A DNA stretch of 64,000 nucleotides from Salinigranum halophilum (GTDB lineage Archaea > Halobacteriota > Halobacteria > Halobacteriales > Haloferacaceae), in the NCBI RefSeq assembly GCF_007004735.1, contig NZ_SSNL01000006.1, positions 372,001 through 436,000 on the forward strand, in the 5' to 3' direction. Below are positions 36,239-47,100 of the stretch, in pieces. The notes under the pieces are model-generated. The model was not told the DNA's origin. It worked only from the letters and a program-made list of their open reading frames with translations, and searched no databases. Position numbers and translations under genes: made by a program. Positions within the stretch are counted from its first letter, which is position 1. Each line of letters begins with the position of its first letter.

Positions 36239-38320
36239 ATGATCCCAGCTCAAGCTCGATGGAAGGAGAACTCCGAACTGCGGGAGGCCGTCATGGGTAC
36301 GGGTCTCTTGTTCGGAATCGTCTCAACGACGTTTCTACTGGTACATGAGGTCTGGGTCCCATCGTGGAACGAAGGCCTCCTACTCTCCGGGTCGTTCGGG
36401 CTCCTCGTCGGACTCTTAGGGACTGAAACCGCAGCATACGCGCTCGTTCTCGGCCTATGGGGTGGCGTGGTGTTCGTCTGGCTGTACGATACGTACAAGC
36501 GGTATCTCGTCTTCGCTCCGGTCGCGTTTTCGCTAGTCATCGTGGGAGCGACTATAGACGGACTGCAGTCGTCACTTGGTATGACGTTCGAGGCAGGAGT
36601 GCTCGTGGGCGCTGGGGGGTTGGCCGGTGTGCAACTCGGAGGAATCCAGTTCGTGAAGTACGCGACAGGCCGAAACACCCGACTCATGGACAACCCGCCT
36701 AGAGCGCTCAAACGAGCTCCCACCTTTGTGTTCGGTGCGGTTCTCATCGGCGTCGTCGGGGGCCTCATCGACTTCCATCTGTTCGTCGGGTCGGCGAACT
36801 CGTTCTCGACCAGCACCGGGCTCGGGGCGGTCCCTCGACACCTGCTGTTCGCGGGCGTTCTCGTGTTCTGTTTCTACCTCTCGACCGAGTACGACAACGA
36901 GTTCCGTATCGTCCAGATCGGTCCTGAACGGTCGGGCAAGACAGCTGTCATGGGTGGGCTGTTCCTCCACGTCGACCGGAACTTCCAGCAGGAACGGCAC
37001 AGCGCGCACATCGACACAATCAGTGCGAAGATCAGTAACCACAACGAGTTCCCTCCTCGAACGGACGAAGGCGACTTCAATGTGCTCCAGTTCAGCTACC
37101 TCTCGAATCGGAAAATCCTCCGAAAGAAGAACACTGTCACCGGGATTGACTATCAGGGAGAGCTCATCATCCCGAACGAGAACGAGAAGTCGTTGGCCGA
37201 AGAGGTCCGAACGCATCGAGAAAACCAAGAGTCTTCGGATGGCGTTGTCGCACGAGTACTCGCCGTCGTCACGAACTATCTGTGGTTCCTCGGATCCGAG
37301 GAGCAGTGGGAAGACGTGTTCGATAAAATCGAAGAACAAGGAGAGGAGATAAACGCGGAGTATCTTCGCATACAGTTGGCGAAGCTGATCGACACGGCTG
37401 ACACCGTGGTGTTCACGGTCCCACTCGACGACTTCCTGACACCGGTCGTCGAACGAGGAAATACCCCTGTGTACTTCCCGGTCTTCGAAGTCGAACGGCT
37501 TGACGAGGGACGCCTCTCCGTCAGGATCCCGGAGACCGAAGACCCCGACGACTATGACGGCAACGCCGAACCGGGAGAGTGGGTCGTCGTAACCCGAGAG
37601 AGCGGGCAACTCGTGTACGAGGAGTCCGGTGAGCCGGCCACGCGGCTTGACGAGTTCGAATCGTTCGAGGACCTCCCCTCTCTCGGTGAGGACCGGGCCT
37701 ACTACGCCCCGGGACAGAAGCAACGCGCGGATTCACAGGCCTACAAGAAGGCGTACGAGGACCTGATTGGTCTACTTCGGACCGACCGGACGAAGTCGTT
37801 CGTCTGGGTGACGACGATGGCCGACCTAGTCTTTCAGGACTTCAAAGAGATGCACAACGGCGTCGATAATGCTGAAGAAGCCGACCGTAAACTCCCCGAG
37901 ATGCAGAGTATTCGTACCGCAACAAACGACACCGAAGTTTTCAGTGAAACGCCGGAGAACGTCGTACGGGACGGGTCGACAGGGCAGAAGCTGTACGCCA
38001 AATGGATTGCGAGACAGTACATCGACAACAGATGGAACTACGACTTCGACAACATGCTGGCAGATACCTTTCAGGAGTTCGTCTATCCGCTCTGGTTCGA
38101 CATCGATCACAACTCACAGGACTCGGACGGACTCAATATCCAACTCTCGAGAGACGAGCCCGTCCTGAAAGGCTCCGAGCAACTCCTCCGTCGGTTCGAG
38201 GGCAAAGATCTCGTGGACAGAACGCCACTTCGTAACGGTGAGTCGGACGTCACGAAAGCGTATAACGCACTGTTCGAATACATGAGCCAGACGGATTTCG
38301 ATGACAATGACGACGAATGA
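36239..38320 (+). CDS. Membrane-anchored P-loop GTPase
   Basis: 693 residues. About seven membrane helices fill residues 19-214, followed by a cytoplasmic GTPase-like domain: P-loop GPERSGKT (228-235), DYQG as the DxxG switch-II motif (304-307), and TTMAD (525-529) where small GTPases have NKxD. A long acidic insertion (about 425-500) separates them. This layout resembles the double-GTPase proteins of ternary conflict systems described by comparative genomics, but the subfamily is not certain. It overlaps the next gene by 4 nt. Two other genes here (39118 and 51797) share the architecture. Confidence 0.7.
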   Translation: MIPAQARWKENSELREAVMGTGLLFGIVSTTFLLVHEVWVPSWNEGLLLSGSFGLLVGLLGTETAAYALVLGLWGGVVFVWLYDTYKRYLVFAPVAFSLVIVGATIDGLQSSLGMTFEAGVLVGAGGLAGVQLGGIQFVKYATGRNTRLMDNPPRALKRAPTFVFGAVLIGVVGGLIDFHLFVGSANSFSTSTGLGAVPRHLLFAGVLVFCFYLSTEYDNEFRIVQIGPERSGKTAVMGGLFLHVDRNFQQERHSAHIDTISAKISNHNEFPPRTDEGDFNVLQFSYLSNRKILRKKNTVTGIDYQGELIIPNENEKSLAEEVRTHRENQESSDGVVARVLAVVTNYLWFLGSEEQWEDVFDKIEEQGEEINAEYLRIQLAKLIDTADTVVFTVPLDDFLTPVVERGNTPVYFPVFEVERLDEGRLSVRIPETEDPDDYDGNAEPGEWVVVTRESGQLVYEESGEPATRLDEFESFEDLPSLGEDRAYYAPGQKQRADSQAYKKAYEDLIGLLRTDRTKSFVWVTTMADLVFQDFKEMHNGVDNAEEADRKLPEMQSIRTATNDTEVFSETPENVVRDGSTGQKLYAKWIARQYIDNRWNYDFDNMLADTFQEFVYPLWFDIDHNSQDSDGLNIQLSRDEPVLKGSEQLLRRFEGKDLVDRTPLRNGESDVTKAYNALFEYMSQTDFDDNDDE

Positions 38321-39036
38321 CCGTCCGGAGAATCTACGCGGCGACGACCGGTCAGTGCCTGGTTCGCAACACCGATGACGTCGATGAGGAGGAACGCTCT
38401 CGCGTCACTCGCGACTTTGAGGCCGGCGTCCGACTCGTTGTCGATTCCGACCATCAGGAAGTCCGTGGATTCGTCCCCGCGATGCGTTCGACGAGTGAAG
38501 CGCTTTTCGCCGTGACACAGTTCGACCACGAGTCGAACGCGAGTCCACTCGATACGCTTTCCGCAGCCGTAACCGAAGAGTTCGAGAAACGGCCCCACTG
38601 GAGGCTCCGCGAAGACACCCCTGAAGGGGCGTTCATCCGGCAACTCGCAGACCCTTCGTCCGAGACAACGTTCCCAGAAGGGTTGCAGGAACTTCTCGAC
38701 GCTGACCCGTCGGACGACACGCCGGTAACGGTCGCTGTTGGCGACTTCACGGCTGCGGCTAACGTGGTTCGCGCGATCGAACAGCTCCAGGCGAGAGGCC
38801 ACACCCCGCGACGAACCGTCGTCGTCGCGGTGTACGAGAGCGTCGACCACATCAACTACGACGTGCTCTGTCTGGTCCGTGAGCAGACGAGTGGCGTGAG
38901 CGTCATCGACGACGCGACCGGGGAGTCCGGAGAGACGCGAAAGACAGAAACACGAGCGGAGTCACCCGTTCTCGACGAACCATCCACGCCACGGCGACTC
39001 CTCGACACGCTCCGTTGTCTGTTCGGACGCGACTGA
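38317..39036 (+). CDS. Partner protein of the membrane GTPase, unknown
   Basis: 239 residues, coupled to the GTPase gene by an ATGA overlap, so the products probably act together. The middle (about 135-190, VTVAVGDFTAAANVVRAIEQ, then VVVAVYESVDHINYDVL) looks like an alpha/beta Rossmann-type domain, the N-terminus is beta-rich, and the tail is polar. No catalytic motif was recognised. Confidence 0.65.
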   Translation: MTVRRIYAATTGQCLVRNTDDVDEEERSRVTRDFEAGVRLVVDSDHQEVRGFVPAMRSTSEALFAVTQFDHESNASPLDTLSAAVTEEFEKRPHWRLREDTPEGAFIRQLADPSSETTFPEGLQELLDADPSDDTPVTVAVGDFTAAANVVRAIEQLQARGHTPRRTVVVAVYESVDHINYDVLCLVREQTSGVSVIDDATGESGETRKTETRAESPVLDEPSTPRRLLDTLRCLFGRD

Positions 39037-39117
39037 CGACAGGGCGCCTCGATTCTCCGCAAGGGGTCTCTGTGACTGGTTACGAAACACCGAGCGAAGA
39101 GCGGGTGGCGAACACGC

Positions 39118-40479
39118 TCACTTCGAAATCTCCCGGAGTAGCGTCTCGAACCCTCGGACCTGGTCCTCGCTGAAGCGGTCGACTGGGACGACGGTACAGG
39201 AGTCGAGGTCGAGACGTCGCTGGATTCTCGCCACGAACTCGTCCGATTCGACGGCATGACCGGTTTGAGTGGCCTCGGAGGCGGCCTCGGTTGTCGCGAC
39301 GACCACATCGGTTCGAAACGAGTCCGCGTATCGCTTACAGATGTCGGCGTAGACGTCAACCTCGACCGGTCGTCCTTCCTCAGCAGTCGGGGTCGGACTC
39401 ACGAGGAGAACGGTCCCGGAACGATCCATCCGAGACAGTACATCGCCGGTGGATTCGGTGAACTCTCTACGGACGACGGACGGGACCAGTGTGATCCAGA
39501 GGTAGCTTCCAACCCAGTGGGCGATCCGCCCGGCAAACCGCAGTGCTGGATGTTGTTCACCGTATCGCCGGTCGACGGAGCGGAGGTCCCTCGTCGTCCA
39601 GCACTCCGACTCGAGTATCACGGTCCGTTTGAGTACACGGCCGGCCGGCGAGACGAAGCCGAATTTCACGAGACTCGTGAATCGCTTCTGTAAATCTCGC
39701 ATATTGCCCGAGTGTTGTGCGCTGTTCAGTTCGCTGTCCCCTTCGATCGGAAAGCCGTGATACTCCGTCTCCGCAAGACCGTACAACCCGCCGATGATGT
39801 AGGGGTGGTACCGACCTTCGGACTGATCTGCAGGTGAGATGACCACGATTCGACGCTGGTAGTCGTACGTCGTGAACACACCGAGGAAGAACACGAACAG
39901 CACCGACGAGCCGAGAACGACCAGCCCGTCGGAGGAGGATGGCACGACGAGCACGTAGTTGACCGAGTTGAGGACGACGACTGCGCTGATCGAATAGAAG
40001 AACGCGCCGGTCGCTGCCGGGAACTGTACCCAGCGGAACTGCTCTCTCACACCGAGGTCGTCCGGTCGCTTGATACCGTAGAAGCGGGATGCCGACACCC
40101 CCGTCGCAAAGCCGAGTAACAAACCGATGAGGAACGCGACTGGTGACCGGCCGATAGTCGCGAGGATCCGACCGGTGTTTTGGACGATTGGAAAGAACGC
40201 GATGGCGAGGACGGCCAACGTGAGCACTCCCTGAACCCGTTTCGTCCCGTCTAGGAGAAACAGCAAGGCCCACGCGAGTACCAGCCCGCTGATGAATGCG
40301 ACTGGAATGTCAAGGTTCCCGGCCAGCGGGATGGCGAACACAGCAAGGAGGTCGTGAACGATCCCACCCGCACGCCAGAGGTCGCTCGCGGCGTTGCTAA
40401 CAGGGTCGACCGACACGCCGAGAACAACCAGCGATCCGACGACGACAGCTGCCTCGAAAGCGTCCTTACGGCTAACCAT
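39118..40479 (-). CDS. Membrane protein with degenerate GTPase-like domain
   Basis: 453 residues from the ATG at 40479. Six to eight membrane helices occupy roughly residues 8-210. The following segment RRIVVISPADQSEGRYHP, then YIIGGLYGL, aligns with the P-loop strand and helix of the GTPases at 36239 and 51797, but the GxxxxGKS/T residues are gone. A C-terminal TVLLVSPTP and DVVVATTEA fit the later strands. I read it as a pseudo-GTPase subunit. It starts 8 nt after the Tubulin_2 stop at 40488 and is co-transcribed with it. Confidence 0.6.
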   Translation of the reverse strand: MVSRKDAFEAAVVVGSLVVLGVSVDPVSNAASDLWRAGGIVHDLLAVFAIPLAGNLDIPVAFISGLVLAWALLFLLDGTKRVQGVLTLAVLAIAFFPIVQNTGRILATIGRSPVAFLIGLLLGFATGVSASRFYGIKRPDDLGVREQFRWVQFPAATGAFFYSISAVVVLNSVNYVLVVPSSSDGLVVLGSSVLFVFFLGVFTTYDYQRRIVVISPADQSEGRYHPYIIGGLYGLAETEYHGFPIEGDSELNSAQHSGNMRDLQKRFTSLVKFGFVSPAGRVLKRTVILESECWTTRDLRSVDRRYGEQHPALRFAGRIAHWVGSYLWITLVPSVVRREFTESTGDVLSRMDRSGTVLLVSPTPTAEEGRPVEVDVYADICKRYADSFRTDVVVATTEAASEATQTGHAVESDEFVARIQRRLDLDSCTVVPVDRFSEDQVRGFETLLREISK

Positions 40480-40487
40480 GTGACTCG

Positions 40488-43400
40488 CTAGCTGTCCTTG
40501 CTGATCGTGCTCTCGTAGGCGTTGACTGAGAGCATATCGAGGAAGACGTCTTTCGCGTCCTTCGTCTCGTCGTTGTCGGCGATCATGATCTCGTCGATGA
40601 ACTTCCCATCGACGCCCCGAACCTCGTCGCGGTAGACGTATGCACCGTAGTCGTTGAATTCGGTCTCTTGCGCAACGGCACCCTCGTGTGCATCCGCCTC
40701 CATCGCGTCCCACCGGTTCCACCTCGCACCGAGGCCGATCGTGTGGTGGGTCCCGATGAATTCGTGTGAACCGAACTTTTCGTCGTACTTGTCTTTGTAA
40801 CCGCCCCGCCTGGTCAGCAACTCGATGTTGTCGAGGAAGACCCCGCCGATGAACAACGTCATCGTGATGTCATCCGGGCCGCCTGAGTCGTACGTCTCCG
40901 CCCTGTAGACGTCGTTGTCAGTCTCGTTCAGCGTGATATCTTTGATCTGCTCGTGGACGTTGTCGTACTTGGACGTGAGGCTGTCAGCGTGGTCCAACGC
41001 GCGGGACATGTAGATCGAACGGTACCGTATCGCGGTGTAGCGCCCACCTACTTCTGCGGAATCAGCGGAGCCCTGTGGGAAGAGGTCGTTCAGCGGCACG
41101 CGTCCGTGCTTGTTGTTCTGCAGCGCCCGCAGGGAGTTGGCGAAGTCCTGCGTGATTCGGTCGATGTGGTTCTCGAGAATTCTCGACTCCCCGATGTGGT
41201 CAGCGTCGATGAGGTCCTCTGGTTCCGACTCCTCGTGTTTGACGAAGGGGTGAGTCCCGTCAGTCACATCGGCCTCCTGAGGCAAGGGAATCTCGTAGAT
41301 GCCCTCGTACCGGTTGGCAAAGGTTCGTCCGTACGTCTCCTCACGATCATCGAGACGGTGGGCTTTGGGCAGGGCGACGCTCACATTGTCTTGACTGGGG
41401 CCGGCCGACAGTCCGTACAACGCCTCGAAACGGTGGATGAGTCCGGTCTTCTCCCGGTCAAGATCGTCGTACTGCTTCGATGCCTGCTTGTGCGCAGTGC
41501 CGATCGGCTGAAGGTACTCCTCCAGCAGGATGTCCATCACCTTCGTACTCTCCAAGTCGAACTCGGCGGTCGGCGTCTCGGGGTCGAGTTGGCTGTACGG
41601 GAGCACTGACTCGAGCAGACGTTCCCCGTCCTCGGCGTCGCTTGCTTCGACCAGCGCACGGAGCTCGTCCGTGAGGTCGTTCGTGCGGTCGCTCGTTGGG
41701 ACGGTGACTTTGTCCGCACCCGTCTGTCCGGTCTCCTCGTGCGAGTAACTGACGAGCTCGCCGTTGTCGGTCAGCGTCCCTTCGAGCGCGTCGACGATGG
41801 CGTTGATTGCCTGCTGTTTCCGCTTCGAAATCGCGGCTGTGCGGTCGAGTTTCTCGTCCGCGAAGTCACAGGAGAACGGGTCGGTGACGTCCAATCCGTC
41901 TCTCGTCTTGTTGATCTGGAACCAACCGCTGTCGTTCGCCGCACCTGCGTTCTGTAGGAACTCGTCACTCCGGTCGTTGCCTCCGATGCCAAACCTTCCC
42001 TTGCGGTGCTTGTGGGTGTCTTTCCGAGCGGCTTTGACGTATTCGAAGCCGTTTTTGACCGCGTCTCCATCGATCTTATCGACGTCCATCTCGGAGAGTA
42101 GCCGGTTCAGCTCCGTGAGCCCCCCATCGATCGACTCGAGCGACTTGTTGGAGAGGTTCAGGTTGGTTCCCTCGACCGCGGAGGCGGTTCCGGAGCCTTC
42201 GACTCTGGCAATCGCTCCACCGGTTCCCCCGATGATTTGCGATCCGAGCTCGTCGAGTGCCTCCTCTACGGTCTCTTGGTTCCGGTTAATCGCGGCGAGG
42301 ACGGCGGCCTCGTCACTGACCGTCCCCTGCCAGGAGTCGAGCATCTCCTGTACGTCCGTGGCGACCGTACTGTAGAACGTCTCGAGGGAGTCTCGGCGCT
42401 CTTTTCGCTGGTTTCGCTTTGCACGGAGCTCCTCGATTCGATTGTCGATCGTCGGGTTGGTTAACACCCTGTTCAGGAAGGTAACGTCCGGCGAGAGGAC
42501 GCCATCACGGAGTGCCTTTCTGATGTCCGCAGCGGTTTGTTCGTCCACGCCCTCCGTCTTGTCTGCGGTGAGGAGGGCAATCGCGCCCCACAGTCGAGCT
42601 CGCCGTTCGATGTTATCGAACTCCTGTTTCAGAACCTCGATGAGCGTGTACAGGTGGCCGTCAGTCTCCTCGTAATCGAAGTGGTCTTCGAGTTGGTTGC
42701 GCAGCATTCCCGGTGCGGTCGAGATGAACTCCCGGGCCTGCTCCATCGAGTTCATCGAATTGATGCCGAGGTTCTGCTCGTCGTCGAGGATCTCGTCGAG
42801 CACCTTGTGAATCTCTTCGAGTTCGTCGCCCAACCCCGCAACCCGGAACGCGCTCTGTTCGAGGAACGTGTCTCGAACGTCTTCCTCGATTCGCTCACGC
42901 AGCTGGTACGCTTCTTCCCGACCATCGTCGGTGTCCAGGTTCCCAGTTTCCGTTCCGTCATCTCTGAACACAGCTCCTGCCGATTCGGGGAACGACTCCT
43001 CGAGGTATTTTTCGACCACGGTGTAGAGGTCGGACTCGCGTTCGAGCTCCTTTCGCTTCGCCGCGAGCTTGTTCTCCAGTTCTTCCTCGGCGATGCGCCG
43101 CATCTGGACGTCGTATCTGACCGTGTACGGCATCGCGAGGGTGAACGGTGCGTAGTCTTGGGGGCCGACCGGCGAACCAGGGATGATGTCCTCGGTGAAG
43201 TTCCCTTGTTGCACGCCGTTCTGGTGGGCGAGGATGCTCCGGACGACTGCCATCTCGAAGTCCCGGTCCTTGTCGTCGAGTGATTCGAGATGGGGAATCA
43301 GCGTAATCGTGCTGAACGGACTGTCGCCGGTGAGGTGCGCGTACTCCAACTCCGACAGGGCCGCGTGTGCGTTCGCCTTGACACTCGCGTTGTCCGAGCT

Positions 43401-44042
43401 GTGAGGCAAGATCGCGAAGAGGTGGGTTCGCTCGCTCGGGAGATCAGCGGCGATGTCGAGGACCATTCCTGACCCAGTCCCACCGCCGAGGGCTGCGACG
43501 ATGACGACTTCGTCGTCCGCATCTGTGTTCGGGGCGACGTCCTGTTCGGTGTGCTCACTAACGTGGTACAGCGCCTTACTCATCGACCGACGGCGCCACA
43601 CGCCACCGCCGAATCCCTCGCGTTCGATCTTGCTCAGCGGCTCTCGGCCCTGCTGGAGCCACCAGCTGTTCAGACGCTGCGTGTCGAACAGGTCGCGAAT
43701 CTCGACCGGGTCCGTCAGTCGCTCACTTTTCCAGGGGTCGGGGAGGCCTTCGGTGATGAGTTGGGGTCCGTCGAACGACACCTCGACGTCGTCTTCAATC
43801 TCGTCCGACTGTTCGATGGCATCAGAAACCGCTTCCTTGGCGCGTGCGGCCCTCTCCTTGTGCCAGTCGTCGCCAGTCGCCGAGTCGATGATTGTCGCTC
43901 GAAGTCGGTCGGGGTCATCGTTGTATTCATCTGATTTCAAGACCTCTTCGAGAATCCACTCCTGAGACATGAATCGATACACGACCTTGCTTCCTCCGCC
44001 ACCGAGCCCAATTAACGTATCAGGAGTTTTGCACCGAGGCAT
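40488..44042 (-). CDS. Tubulin_2-type giant tubulin-like protein, paralog 1
   Basis: 1184 residues. N-terminal IGLGGGGSKVVYRF (11-24) is the first nucleotide-binding glycine loop and AALGGGTGSGMVLDIA (184-199) is the tubulin/FtsZ GGGTGSG signature, the arrangement of the Tubulin_2 family of prokaryotic tubulin-like proteins. The remaining ~900 residues are mostly helical with coiled-coil stretches (about 320-700). It probably binds GTP and may form filaments. It forms an operon with the pseudo-GTPase at 39118. A TATA box at 44064-44075 gives a leaderless start. Confidence 0.82.
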   Translation of the reverse strand: MPRCKTPDTLIGLGGGGSKVVYRFMSQEWILEEVLKSDEYNDDPDRLRATIIDSATGDDWHKERAARAKEAVSDAIEQSDEIEDDVEVSFDGPQLITEGLPDPWKSERLTDPVEIRDLFDTQRLNSWWLQQGREPLSKIEREGFGGGVWRRRSMSKALYHVSEHTEQDVAPNTDADDEVVIVAALGGGTGSGMVLDIAADLPSERTHLFAILPHSSDNASVKANAHAALSELEYAHLTGDSPFSTITLIPHLESLDDKDRDFEMAVVRSILAHQNGVQQGNFTEDIIPGSPVGPQDYAPFTLAMPYTVRYDVQMRRIAEEELENKLAAKRKELERESDLYTVVEKYLEESFPESAGAVFRDDGTETGNLDTDDGREEAYQLRERIEEDVRDTFLEQSAFRVAGLGDELEEIHKVLDEILDDEQNLGINSMNSMEQAREFISTAPGMLRNQLEDHFDYEETDGHLYTLIEVLKQEFDNIERRARLWGAIALLTADKTEGVDEQTAADIRKALRDGVLSPDVTFLNRVLTNPTIDNRIEELRAKRNQRKERRDSLETFYSTVATDVQEMLDSWQGTVSDEAAVLAAINRNQETVEEALDELGSQIIGGTGGAIARVEGSGTASAVEGTNLNLSNKSLESIDGGLTELNRLLSEMDVDKIDGDAVKNGFEYVKAARKDTHKHRKGRFGIGGNDRSDEFLQNAGAANDSGWFQINKTRDGLDVTDPFSCDFADEKLDRTAAISKRKQQAINAIVDALEGTLTDNGELVSYSHEETGQTGADKVTVPTSDRTNDLTDELRALVEASDAEDGERLLESVLPYSQLDPETPTAEFDLESTKVMDILLEEYLQPIGTAHKQASKQYDDLDREKTGLIHRFEALYGLSAGPSQDNVSVALPKAHRLDDREETYGRTFANRYEGIYEIPLPQEADVTDGTHPFVKHEESEPEDLIDADHIGESRILENHIDRITQDFANSLRALQNNKHGRVPLNDLFPQGSADSAEVGGRYTAIRYRSIYMSRALDHADSLTSKYDNVHEQIKDITLNETDNDVYRAETYDSGGPDDITMTLFIGGVFLDNIELLTRRGGYKDKYDEKFGSHEFIGTHHTIGLGARWNRWDAMEADAHEGAVAQETEFNDYGAYVYRDEVRGVDGKFIDEIMIADNDETKDAKDVFLDMLSVNAYESTISKDS

Positions 44043-44063
44043 AGTCTTTCAGTATATCCGATG

Positions 44064-44075
44064 ATATTTAAAAAC
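44064..44075 (-). promoter_or_regulatory. TATA box of Tubulin_2 paralog 1
   Basis: TTTTTAAATATC on the minus strand, 26 bp before the ATG at 44042. It shows that paralog 1 is transcribed separately from paralog 2, which ends about 120 bp upstream. Confidence 0.6.
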
Positions 44076-44161
44076 AGGGTAGGAATTAATTCTCTCCGAG
44101 AGTACCCGCTGTCTTCGGAGGAGTCGACAGCGGTTCTGCGCGATCAACGAAGTGTTTCAGC

Positions 44162-47100
44162 CTACGATTCGTCTCCGAACGGGATCGTGCTCTCGTAGGC
44201 GTCGACCGAGAGCATGTCGAGGAGGACGTCCTTCGCGTCCTTCGTCTCGTCGTTGTCAGCGATCATGAGCTCGTCGACGAGCTGTCCGTCGACGTCTCGG
44301 ACCTCGTCACGGTAGACGTACGCACCGTACGCCCCGTCGTCGAATGCCTGGGAGACAGCGGCCTCGTGGGCGTCCGCCTCCATCGTGTCCCACCGGTTCC
44401 ACCTCGCACCGAGGCCGATCGTGTGGTGGGTCCCGATGAATTCGTGTTTACTGAATTTCTCGTCGTACTTGTCTTTGTAACCGCCCCGCCTGGTCAGCAA
44501 CTCGATGTTGTCGAGGAAGACCCCGCCGATGAACAACGTCATCGTGATGTCATCCGGGCCGCCTGAGTCGTACGTCTCCGCTCCGTACACGTCGATATCT
44601 GCCGCGTTCAGCGTGATATCTTTGATCTGCTCGTGGACGTTGTCGTATCTGTACGAGAGGCCACCGACGGAGTCCAACGCGCGGGACATGTAGACCGAAC
44701 GATACCGCATCGCCGTGTAGCTCCCGCCGACGTCGGCGGAGTTCCCAGAGCCCTGCGGGAAGAGATCGTTCAGTGGCGCCCGTCCGTGCTCGTTTCTCTT
44801 CAACGCCCGCAGGGAGTTGACGAAGTGCTGCGTGATACGATCGGTGTGATTCTCGAGGATGTCCGATTCCCCGATGTGGTCGGCATCACCGACGTCTTCG
44901 GGTTCCGACCGCTCGTGTACGACGTATGGATGGCGCCCATCGTCAAAGTCGGCTTCTTCGGGCAGGGGAATCTCGTAGATGCCCTCGTACCGGTTGGCGA
45001 AGGTTCGTCCGTACGTCTCCCTGCCGCCGTCGACATCGTGCGCAGTGGGCACTGCCACGCGCACGTTGTCAGGACTGGCGGACAGGCCGAGCAACGCCTC
45101 GAGGCGGTGGATAAGCCCGGTGTCGTTCTCGTCGAGATACCGTCTCTCGGCAACCACGTCCTCGTACTGCTGACCGACTGATTGGAGATACACGTCGAAC
45201 AGCACCGCCGCAGTTCTCGACGCCGAAGTCGAGGGGTCACAGACCGGCGTCGAGACGTCGAAGACATCGTGTGGAACGAGTTTATCGAACAACGTCGAGG
45301 TGGTTACCGCGGTCTGGTCGTCCAGATCTGCTTCGAGCGCCCGCAACACCGAATGCGGCTCCCCCACCGGAACGCGGACCAGTTCACCGAACTCTTCGAG
45401 AAGGGGCGTCTTCGGCAGGATTCCCTCGAACGGGTCGGCGAGGACAATCCTGTCGAAACCGTCAACGATTGCGTCGGCCGCGGCCGCCCAGCGCTCACGG
45501 ATCTCTCGACTCCGATCCAACCGCTCGGCGTTGAGCTCATAGCTGAGCGGCTCGCTGACGCTCAGATGACCGGCACCTTGGAAACGGAACCAATCGCTGT
45601 GCTCTACCTGGAGGGCCACGTCGAGGAACTCCTCCTCGCGGTCCCTTCCGAGAAGTCCGCCCAGCAATCCCCCGCTGTGTTCCAGTTGGTACTGCCTGGT
45701 CTGTTTGAGCTGTTCGAACGCGTGGCCGAGTGACTGCACGTCGATCTCCGACACGTCCATCTCGTCGAGCTTCTCGTTCACTCGGTCGATTTCGTCGAGA
45801 TCAAGAGTGACGCGCTCGACTTCGGCTTCCGATTCGGCGTTCTCGACACGTCTGACCGCGTCGGTAATCGACTCGGCGACCCGCTCGAGTGTCTCGTTGA
45901 CCGCCTCCTCGTGTTCGTGTATCGCCGTGAGGACGCTCGCTTCAGGCTCGGTCTCGTATCGCCACTCATCAGTGCGCATTCCGAGCTCATCGGCGATCCG
46001 GTCGTAGCACTCATGAAGTTCGTCTTCCGCCCGCTGCAGTTCGTCTCGCCTCTCGTCGAGATGAGCAAGTCGCTGGTCGATCGTCGGATCGGTCAACACG
46101 CGGTCCAGGAACGTGACGTCCGGCGAGAGGATTCCCTCACGGAGTGCCCTCCTGATGTCTGTGGCGGTTTGCTCGTCCAGCTGTGTCTCCTCTCCTGTGA
46201 TCGTTCCAATCGCGTTCCACAGTCGGGCTCTCCGTTCGATGTTGTCGAACTCCTGTTTCAGCACCTCGACGAGCGTGTACAGGTGCCCGTCGGTCTCCAC
46301 GTAGTCGAAGTGGTCTTCGAGCTGGTTGCGCAGCATCTCTGGTGCGGTCGAGATGAACTGCTGGGCTCGCTCTATCGGGTCCTCGGCTGTGATGCCGAGG
46401 TTCTGCTCGTCGTCGAGGATGTCGTCAAGTACCTCGTGAACCTCTTCGAGTTCGTCGCCCAACCCCGCAACCCGGAACGCACGTTGTTCGAGGAAGGTAT
46501 CTCGGACATCTGCTTCGATTCGCTCACGCAACTGGTACGCTTCCGTGGGGTCGATGTCGGTCACAACGACTCCTTGCTCGGTCTGCTCGAGAGCCTCGCC
46601 AGCCGACTCGGCGAACGACCGCTTGAGGTACGTCTCGACGACGGTGTAGAGGTCGGCCTCCCGCCTCAGTTCTTCGCGCTTCCTGGCGAGTCGTTCTTCG
46701 AGTTCCTCTCCGGCGATGCGCCGCATCCGGACGTCGTATCTGACCGTGTACGGCACTGCAAGGGTGAACGGCGCGTAATCTCTGGGGCCGCCCGGTGAAC
46801 CAGGGATGACCTCTTCGAGACCACACCCCGTTTGGACGAGGTTCTGGTGGGCGAGGATGCTCCGGACGACTGCCATCTCGAAGTCCCGACCCTTGTCGTC
46901 GAGTAATTCGAGATGGGGAATTAACGTAATCGTGCTGAACGGATTGTCGCTGGTGAGCTGTGCGTACTCCAACTCCGACAGGGCCGCGTGTGAGTTCATC
47001 TTAACAAAATCGGGTTCCGACACGTGTGGGAGGATTGCGAAGAGGTGGGTTCGATTGCTCTGCAGGTCCGCGGCGAGATCCAGCGCCATCCCCGACCCAG

